From: Atriophallophorus winterbourni | Taxonomy: Eukaryota; Platyhelminthes; Trematoda; Plagiorchiida; Microphallidae | DNA length: 64,000 nt | NCBI GenBank assembly: GCA_013407085.1 | Contig: JACCGJ010005167.1 | Location: forward strand, 62,001 to 126,000 | Direction: 5' to 3' | Shown here: piece after piece, positions 57,610 through 64,000 of the stretch | Layout: each line of letters starts with the position of its first letter | Numbering within the stretch: position 1 is the stretch's first letter | Position numbers and translations under genes: made by a program | Notes under the pieces: model-generated | Databases searched by the model: none | What the model was told of the DNA's origin: nothing | The model's input: only the letters and a program-made list of their open reading frames with translations

Positions 57610-58629
57610 TTGCGCAACCGTGATTCAAGTTGTTCACTCAAAGAGATAATCTTAGAACTTGGAAACGCAACATCCGATCCGTGCTTCCTGGATTTCATGA
57701 CACAGTTTCAAACGTCAGCATCGGTCGCTAATATACCGCTTTTTGTTGGCATGCAAAGAAGTTTGGTAGAAGTCAGCATGAATAACGTCGAAGTCAAGGG
57801 ATTGAAAAAACTGTCTGACTGTTGAAAAATTGTCAGCTTGACCCATTACATCATTTCACATATAATGATGATAACCTTTCGCTAGACATAGATTGAGAAG
57901 CACATTGACAAAGCAACTGGTGTATTGCCCCTTTTGAACTGCCATGTCTGGGGCAACCGCAAGCTGGCCGTGAGGACAAAATTGCTGTTTTGTTTCGTGC
58001 GTACTAAACGTTTTCCTATACGCAACATACCTGGATCATTTACGCAAGACACAGACGGAAGCTGCATGCTACTCGTTTAAGGAGCATCCGTCGCATCTTG
58101 AACATATCGTGGATGGAAAAAGTAAAAAATGCCGAAGAGTTTTCTGAAGCTGATCCCCATGGGAATGTTTATCTTACTAAGACGGCGCCACCTACGCTTG
58201 CTGGGCCATGTGTTAGAATATAAAATGGTCGTATTACAAAAGTTCAATTGTATCGATGGTTGAAATCAGGAAGTCTATCTTTGAACAAGTAAAACTTGAG
58301 TTACAAAAGAGATATGAAATAAATTGTCGTTAACCCTACGAGTTGGATAGAACTTGCTCTTGGCCTTTCACTGTGGATGCCCTTCATAGAACGTCATCTT
58401 TAAGCTGTGAAAGAACAGTTACTGTGCTCGGTTACTGAACATAGTTGATGCCGATCAACAAGTATTTCCTTTCGCTGTTGGTACTACAGAAGAGATTAGT
58501 CCTTCTGAATCGGACTGTTTATTCATTCGAAATGCTACATTTGTAATGTACCTCCGTGGTCAACGTCGACTGAAGCAGGCTAACAACAAAGACTACTGCT
58601 ATATATACGCATATTCCCTTGCCTAATCA
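57610..58629 (+). pseudogene. RTE-type C-terminal remnant on plus strand (copy III)
   Basis: Counterpart of 40,850-41,867; the 71-codon frame at its start is identical in protein to copy II. Ends exactly where unit IV begins. Confidence 0.55.
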
Positions 58630-59139
58630 GTTTCCAAATGGGTGAAAATGTTCGATACAATGAAATTATTTTGTTTGAAATTGACCGGCTTCAAGCCACT
58701 ATGGCGTGGTATTGAGAAGTATGTTTTTCACAGTGCGTACATGTTTACGTGCTTGCCAAAATAAGGTTTCACTTTTAATTTCTTGTGGCTGCCTTCGATC
58801 TAAATGAAATGAACTGCGCAATTCCATTTTCGTTATTCGTGCTACAAGTTTAACGCGAATGTGAACCTCACCATATGACTGAATCCTGTTGATGTTGAGA
58901 ACTGAATGAAAGAAATAACAACAACTTGATGTCCAAGAATCAACCCGCAAAAAATTGTTTTTAGCTGAATCGATTTCTACTGTCACCGATTTTCACACTT
59001 CAAATTCGCCTAGCATTTTGATTGACTTGAAATTTTGTCACTATATTCAAGCATTATTTAATCTAAAAACCGGGAAATCTTCTGGGGTCATCGGAAAAAC
59101 CCCGCTAATATTGAAGAAATGTGCGAATTGGCTATGTAA

Positions 59140-59304
59140 ACCACTCACACGGGGATATGAGCAACACATTACTTTGGTCATCCATAAGCGCTTTGAGTGC
59201 TTTGACCAAGAATCACTTTGTGATTCTTTGTCTGAACATCGTGGTTCGTTGTACGAACCCTATATAACAGTGGCATACCAGTATGCACATGTTTACCACT
59301 CACA
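59140..59304. repeat. 145-bp hairpin insertion with 10-bp target duplication (copy IV)
   Basis: Insert 59,150-59,294 with ACCACTCACA at 59,140-59,149 and 59,295-59,304. It is the same insertion event as at 27,155, since position and flanks match, and differs by only a few bases. Shared by II and IV but not III. Confidence 0.75.
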
Positions 59305-59599
59305 ACCTGTTCAAACAAACAATTCAGATTGCTAACGCGGAATAATTTCTCATATTTATAAAGGTGGATATCGCTCCAATGTTTCTAAGTGCCGACCCGT
59401 TACTCTGTTACCTATGATTTTAAAATTGCTTCAGCGCCTCATTGTTGAGGATCTCATGAAACATTTCGAAAATAATCAGTTGCTTTCGAGGAAACAGCAT
59501 GGATTTAGAGGGAATTATTCCTGTTTATCTAATTTACTGATAACGCTGGATGATTGGACACAATCGGTAGACAAGGGACAAGCAATACACGCCTGTTAC

Positions 59600-59808
59600 T
59601 GTAATGAATTGTATTGTATTGAATTGAATAATCAGCCCAAGAATATAAGTGAGAACAACCGCGCTCACTCGAATCACAGTATGTATTGAATAACAACCAG
59701 AATGAATGAATGACAATCAGAACTTGAATAATAGTACTATTGATTATTGTTGAATGAATGGTGATGAATGATTGATTATTATTGATCGTTAATCGAACAA
59801 TCACCACA
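59600..59808 (-). repeat. 3' LTR
   Basis: 209 bp, the downstream LTR relative to the minus-strand gag. Differs from the other LTR at three positions (GAATAATCAG/GAATTATCAG, GAATATAAG/GAATGTAAG, GAATGACAATC/GAATAACAATC). Confidence 0.9.
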
Positions 59809-59814
59809 ACCACC

Positions 59815-60990
59815 TCAGTTTGCGAATGATCCTGGGTTTGTATAATCCCAGTACGGCTTGTTCAACAAACGTTCTGATCTCCACGGAGGATCTAGCGAAC
59901 CCGACACATCATCCACAGTTACCAACAATTGTATCGCTTTTTCAATGGCAGTAGTCCAAGGTGACAATGAGGCTTTTCCTCTAGCGGTTTTGAAAAGAAT
60001 ATTATCTGACGATCGTTTGGATGAGCTAGAAGGCAGTGGTGAATTCGCTTGATAAGATGAGTTTGGTGATTTATTTGAAATGGTATCTGATGAATTCTGA
60101 AGTTTGCAAACATTGAAGCCACTTTCTTGGTAATGAAAACTAGATTTTCCGTTTGAATCAATGATACAGGCGGATCTGGACATGTTAACAGGAGTATCGC
60201 TTGAATCGGTTGATAGGGAAGTCGAATTTTCTTCATCAAATAAAAGAGATTTAGCACTGTTAGAAATCAGTCGAACTGTCTCTCCAGATGCAGTTCGAAT
60301 ATCCAGAGTAACGGGAGTGTTCTCCATACTATGATAGGATGTATGAAAGTCAACGTTTCCTTTTCCGCCAAGCGGCATAGTTAAGGTATCATCATCCTTT
60401 GTCTGCATCAGAGCCTTGGCTTTTTCACGTTTATGTGTATTGAGCATGACGGAATTTTCTGCTGGCGACAAATCTGTTGTTGCCACACGCGCATCTTCAT
60501 ACTGTTCGCAGTGAGCTTGAACATCTTTAAAAGAGGGTTTTGGCAGCTTCAAGAGTTCATTCTGCAGAACACTGTCATGTATTCCAGCAATTAGACGATC
60601 TTTCAATTGCATATCTAACGACTCACCGAAGTTGCATTTCGCTGCCTGAATTAGCAATTGTAGAATAAAATCACGAATTCCTTCTTTGGGCTGACGCACC
60701 ATGGAATGAAATTTTGCACTTTCGGTTGGCTCGAAATGTACAGGTTTCACGTTTTGCATTAAAAGCGTCTTCAACGTTTCGTATGGAAGAGAGATAGGGG
60801 AATCAGGATAGGCTAAATTCTTGATTAACGTATATGCAGATTTCCCGACTGCATTTAGAAAATGAACCGATTTTTTATCATTCTCAGCTTTCGGTCGTGT
60901 CATACACCAAATTTCGAATCTTTCACAATAGTCTTCTATTTCTCGAGCATTTGAATTTATATCGAGAGGTTCTAGACTTGAATTTGCCAT
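59815..60990 (-). CDS. Gag-like protein fused to a Pol-tail-like end
   Basis: 391 residues from the ATG at 60,990, 30 bases inside the 5' LTR; an upstream extension into the LTR is unlikely to be used. Residues 1 to about 170 form a retrotransposon Gag capsid-like region: DYCERFEIWCMTRPKAENDK, FHSMVRQPKEGIRDFILQLL, LKDRLIAGIHDSVLQNELLK and DVQAHCEQYED. This is the arrangement seen in Gulliver/CsRn1-like Gypsy Gags. No CCHC zinc knuckle follows. The middle is Ser/Asn/Thr-rich. The last 30 residues (DPPWRSERLLNKPYWDY) resemble the basic C-terminal tail of Gypsy polyproteins. This suggests an internal deletion fused Gag to the end of Pol in frame. The stop overlaps the polypurine tract. Confidence 0.75.
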   Translation of the reverse strand: MANSSLEPLDINSNAREIEDYCERFEIWCMTRPKAENDKKSVHFLNAVGKSAYTLIKNLAYPDSPISLPYETLKTLLMQNVKPVHFEPTESAKFHSMVRQPKEGIRDFILQLLIQAAKCNFGESLDMQLKDRLIAGIHDSVLQNELLKLPKPSFKDVQAHCEQYEDARVATTDLSPAENSVMLNTHKREKAKALMQTKDDDTLTMPLGGKGNVDFHTSYHSMENTPVTLDIRTASGETVRLISNSAKSLLFDEENSTSLSTDSSDTPVNMSRSACIIDSNGKSSFHYQESGFNVCKLQNSSDTISNKSPNSSYQANSPLPSSSSKRSSDNILFKTARGKASLSPWTTAIEKAIQLLVTVDDVSGSLDPPWRSERLLNKPYWDYTNPGSFAN

Positions 60991-61019
60991 GACGAAATGA
61001 TCCAGCTGGCGACGCCAAA

Positions 61020-61228
61020 TGTAATGAATTGTATTGTATTGAATTGAATTATCAGCCCAAGAATGTAAGTGAGAACAACCGCGCTCACTCGAATCACAGT
61101 ATGTATTGAATAACAACCAGAATGAATGAATAACAATCAGAACTTGAATAATAGTACTATTGATTATTGTTGAATGAATGGTGATGAATGATTGATTATT
61201 ATTGATCGTTAATCGAACAATCACCACA
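61020..61228 (-). repeat. 5' LTR
   Basis: 209 bp, upstream of gag on the minus strand. It should hold the element's promoter; no TATA box was assigned with confidence. Confidence 0.9.
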
Positions 61229-62479
61229 GTTACCTAGATATCTCAAAAGCATTTGATCGTGTTGAACATACTTTACTACTGCAGAAACTTGAAAGGCATG
61301 GTATCACTGGAAATTTGTTGAGTTGGCAAAAAAGACTTTGTCAAAATGACTTCCTAACAAATCGCACTGGCCGGGTAAGTTTTGACGGTGAATCATCAGT
61401 ATATAGCTGAGTTCCCCAAGGTTCACTCATTGGTCCTGTCCCCTTTCTGGTTTATGTCAATGAAGTAGCGGAAATTATTGGATGTAACAATTCGTTATTT
61501 GCGAGAACATAAATATATGGCGAAGAAGACCGCATGCTATTACAAAAAGATCTTGATACGCCTGCCAACTGGTCATTGAAGAACAAACTACCGTTTAACT
61601 TCAACAAATGCAGGCTCATGAATGTAAAGAATCGAGTAGAGTTCACATATCATATAGTTTCACATGCCTTTGAAAATTGCAGTAAAGAAAATGATTTATA
61701 TGTCTGGATATGCTCATTTTAAAAAAACCCGATTCATAATAACACTGGTTTACAATATCAACACGTATCCTCAATATACTCAAGCGGGTATTTTGGAAAT
61801 TGTCGCCCGAAATATTCCCGAGGTTCATGAATACATATTTCATACCAGTCATGGAATGCGGTGTAAAATTATGATCTCGGTCGTTCAAGAAGAATGTTGG
61901 ACTTATGCAGCGAATCTATCACCGCTCAACAAAACTAGTTTTTAGCATCCGAAACCAGCCTTATAATAAAGGATAGCTCAAATGAATCAGTTCAACTTTC
62001 CCTATCGACGAATCAGAGGAGACCTTATCTTACTTTACAAATCATTCATACCCCGAACCATCCCTTACAGGATTTATTCACGAAAAGGTATTTGATAAAG
62101 TATTAGTCCCATGAATTGGTGCTGGTGGTACCCTATTCCGTCCTAAACTGTAGAAGGTATTTTCAATCCGTCCGTATCTGTATTACTTGAAACAGTTTAC
62201 TTTCAACCGTTGATCACTCAACTAGATTGCATGAATTTTAAAAACAATTAGTCGACATTTTATTGAATTATTCGTTTCCCAAACACTGATATACTGCTTA
62301 ATCTAATTCCTGATATTGTTCCACGCACTTACATTTAAATGTTTACCATCCTATGGTTATTGTTCACAACTACCGTAAAACAAAATGCGTTATATTCTAA
62401 ACAATCGTTTATTCATACAGAGACTAATTCATTGATTATTCTAACCTGTTGCAGCTCGCAATTTATATTACGTTTTGTA

Positions 62480-62930
62480 CATGCAATGTTTGTTTGTTTG
62501 ATCGAACACACCATCGTGCAAGAAAACTCATAAGTGATCTCCATAAACTGACGCACGAGGAAAGAATGCAAACGCTTAGCATCCCTATTCTGCTTCAAAT
62601 AAGTAATCGAATTGATGTGATACATAGAAAATATTACATCCAAACCACCCTTTAAATCAATTATTGAAACACCATGAGCCGCGACATAGATGCAACCAAT
62701 CCCTGGTAGTACAAACTTCACTTTCCCATAGTTGGTTTCCTTACGTGTGTTTTGTTTGGAATGCGCTCTTTGAAGCTATTGACACCACTCCGTGTGTCGA
62801 AACATTCACTCGAACTTTGAACACACTCACGGTAAGTATTCAACACGACTATACGTGGCATTACATGATTATGAGTTATTTTCATTTTAATATACGAATA
62901 TTTGCTATGCCAGGATCATTATGAAGCTAA
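62480..62930 (+). pseudogene. CR1-clade RT C-terminal fragment (copy IV)
   Basis: Counterpart of 9,256-9,687. HRARKLISDLHKLTHEERMQ is in one frame; SLSHSWFPYVCFVWNALFEA and TFTRTLNTLTVS are in the frame 62,664-62,924. Cut at about 62,997 by the RTE element. Confidence 0.6.
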
Positions 62931-62997
62931 GTGACTTTTGTTCCCGCAAATGATTAAATGTTGAAATGAACAACTAAAGATTAACATCGAATGCAAG

Positions 62998-64000
62998 AAC
63001 TCACTCACTCAGTCCTCTCCTTGCCGGGTAGCATATAAGGCGAAGACAACGCCACGCCAGTAGTTCCGGTCTGCCACTGCTTTCGTTGCCGTCTGCACCG
63101 TGAATCCTTGTGCATGTAGTTCGCGTTCCCACGTTCTGCACCAAGTTTCCTTGGGCGGTCCTCTTTTTCGTTTACCTTGTGGAAGCCAGTGAATGTCTTC
63201 CTTCGTATGCGAACTGGGATCCATCCTGCAGACATGACCGAACTATCTCCACCGTCGTCTTTTGACTACAGTAGATACTACCTCCCTACCGGTTTTTCGC
63301 AGGAGCTCTTCATTTGAAATGGTGTGTGGCCAAAGACTCCGTAGAATCCTTCTCATGCACTTAGTTTGAAACACGTTCATTCTGCGCTCAATGGCAGCGG
63401 TCGTCTTGCAGCATTCCGATGCATACAGCAACACACTCAGAACGTTGCTCTTGAAGAGTCTGATCTTCGTCTTAATGCTGAGAGCGGAGGATTTCCAAAT
63501 GGAATTCATCATGCAGAATGCTTGGTTCGCCTTCCCGATCCTTCTCCTGAACTCATCTTCACAGTCACCATTTACAGTCAGTTTGCTCCCAAGGTAGACT
63601 GTATCTGTATCCTCACTGAGCGGTTGACCGTCCACGAACACTGGTGGTTGCTCCTGAACATTCTTTTGCATTACCTTCGATTTGCCAGCGTAAATTTCTC
63701 AACCCAACGTCTTGCCAATTGCCGATAGTCGATCGCTCTTGTTCTGGATCTGATCTTGCATGCCAAGAGGGCAACATCATCCCCATAGTCCAGGTCTTCT
63801 AGCGGTCCCGCTGGGGTCCATGGAATGCCTGCTGCCCTGCCATCGATCACCTGTCTCATAATCCAGTCTATTGTTAGGGAGAAGAGTATCGGTGAGAGGA
63901 TACATCCTTACCTCACTCCCGTACGAACCTTAAACTTCTCAATGAGCATTTCAATGTGAGCTACTCGGCATTCAAACTTGTCCTATAAGGCTTTTATGAG
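62998..64000 (-). mobile_element. RTE-type retrotransposon, 3' kilobase (runs off the window)
   Basis: Minus strand. The 3' end at 62,998 is GGACTGAGTGAGTGAGTT, short TGAG repeats. Frames: MRQVIDGRAAGIPWTPAGPL with the catalytic YGDD (63,859-63,671); VFVDGQPLSEDTDTVYLGSK, RIGKANQAFCMMNSIWKSSA, SNVLSVLLYASECCKTT and MRRILRSLWPHTISNEELL (63,671-63,243); then FGHVCRMDPSSHTKEDIHWL and GKRKRGPPKETWCRTWE (63,224-63,009). Two frame breaks separate them. Inserted into unit IV, where copies I to III are continuous. Younger-looking than the other RTE family at 36,122. Confidence 0.8.

Larger units (their letters stand above)
42496..58629. repeat. tandem segmental duplication unit III
   Basis: Collinear with 25,718-41,867. 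Unit III joins directly to CR1 sequence of unit IV at about 58,630 (CCTTGCCTAATC then AGTTTCCAAAT), skipping the counterpart of 25,718-26,640, so the III/IV junction differs from the II/III junction. Confidence 0.85.
59595..61233 (-). mobile_element. non-autonomous Ty3/Gypsy-type LTR retrotransposon with perfect target duplication
   Basis: Element 59,600-61,228 (1,629 bp) has two 209-bp LTRs (59,600-59,808 and 61,020-61,228), each with TG...CA termini on either strand. The LTRs differ at three positions. GTTAC is duplicated at 59,595-59,599 and 61,229-61,233. The same CR1 sequence without the element is present at about 27,600 and 44,225 (GCCTGTTACCTAGATATC). Gag is on the minus strand, so 61,020-61,228 is the 5' LTR. 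The primer-binding region begins TTTGGCGTCGCCAGCTGG; I cannot name the tRNA. A purine-rich CTGAGGTGG precedes the 3' LTR. No protease, RT or integrase. Confidence 0.9.
58640..62240 (+). mobile_element. CR1-like element, decayed, split by an LTR element (copy IV)
   Basis: Counterpart of 26,640-28,600. RT pieces: ALFNLKTGKSSGVIGKTP (59,050), QHGFRGNYSCLSNLLITLDD (59,495), then interruption by the LTR element after IHACY (59,599), and continuation LDISKAFDRVEHTLLLQKL from 61,233. NKLPFNFNKCRLMNV is near 61,590. The FADD region is deleted further than in copy II (TATGGCGAAGAAGACC at about 61,517). Confidence 0.75.

Noticed and set aside
59529..59813. Minus-strand frames within and beside the 3' LTR
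   Set aside because: They are translated LTR sequence, duplicated in the other LTR as the apparent N-terminal extension of Gag; not a separate gene.
1..64000. CRISPR arrays, operons or other prokaryotic systems
   Set aside because: No short regularly spaced repeats and no compact gene strings; introns and retroelements show the DNA is eukaryotic.

Overview
The window is AT-rich eukaryotic DNA, densely packed with decayed retrotransposons. The element mix is CR1-clade non-LTR elements whose ORF1 carries a PHD-like zinc finger, two RTE-type families, a Penelope-like element with a GIY-YIG domain, a small Ty3/Gypsy-type LTR element, a MULE transposase and a TTAA-flanked piggyBac-type MITE. Together with tandem hammerhead-ribozyme-like repeats this best fits a flatworm (trematode or cestode) genome. 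That is inference from element types only. There are no operons and no prokaryotic features, and the only convincing host gene is spliced.

Layout: the window is a tandem segmental duplication, about 3.5 imperfect copies of a 15-18 kb unit. Copy I is 1-16,985 and is followed by a single-copy spacer (16,985-18,450). Copy II starts at 18,451, where base 1 of the window recurs, and runs to about 42,495. Copy III is 42,496-58,629. Copy IV is 58,640-64,000, cut by the window edge. The modules are: a minus-strand CR1 element (1.2-5.4 kb; 19.5-21.9 kb); a second CR1 nested inside a third (6.6-9.0 kb; 23.0-25.5 kb); a plus-strand CR1 with ORF1 (25.7-28.6, 42.5-45.2 and 58.6-62.2 kb); the ASTE1/MULE/MITE module (9.2-16.9, 28.9-36.1, 45.5-52.9 kb, and its first 0.5 kb at 62.5 kb); and an RTE/Penelope/CR1/RTE module (36.1-41.9 and 52.9-58.6 kb).

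The host gene is an asteroid-family (ASTE1-like, XPG/FEN1 fold) gene on the minus strand, present three times (11,367-13,916; 30,985-33,534; 47,709-50,258). Each copy has two coding exons joined by a phase-0 intron with canonical splice sites and would encode 702 residues. All three frames are open from end to end, while almost every transposon frame around them is broken. The positions that should hold the metal-binding acidic residues of the XPG fold are substituted. Upstream on the same strand lies a FAR1/MULE-type transposase pseudogene that has acquired a CR1 3' tail. Downstream lie a conserved possible exon and tandem hammerhead-like repeats.

The most interesting items are: the hammerhead-like array, with two units in copies I and II and three in copy III, one of which has a complete core; the triplicated intact ASTE1-like gene; a 1.6-kb gag-only LTR element with perfect target duplication and empty sites visible in the paralogous copies; a 145-bp insertion made almost wholly of hairpins with a 10-bp target duplication; and the TTAA MITE shared by all three ASTE1 modules.
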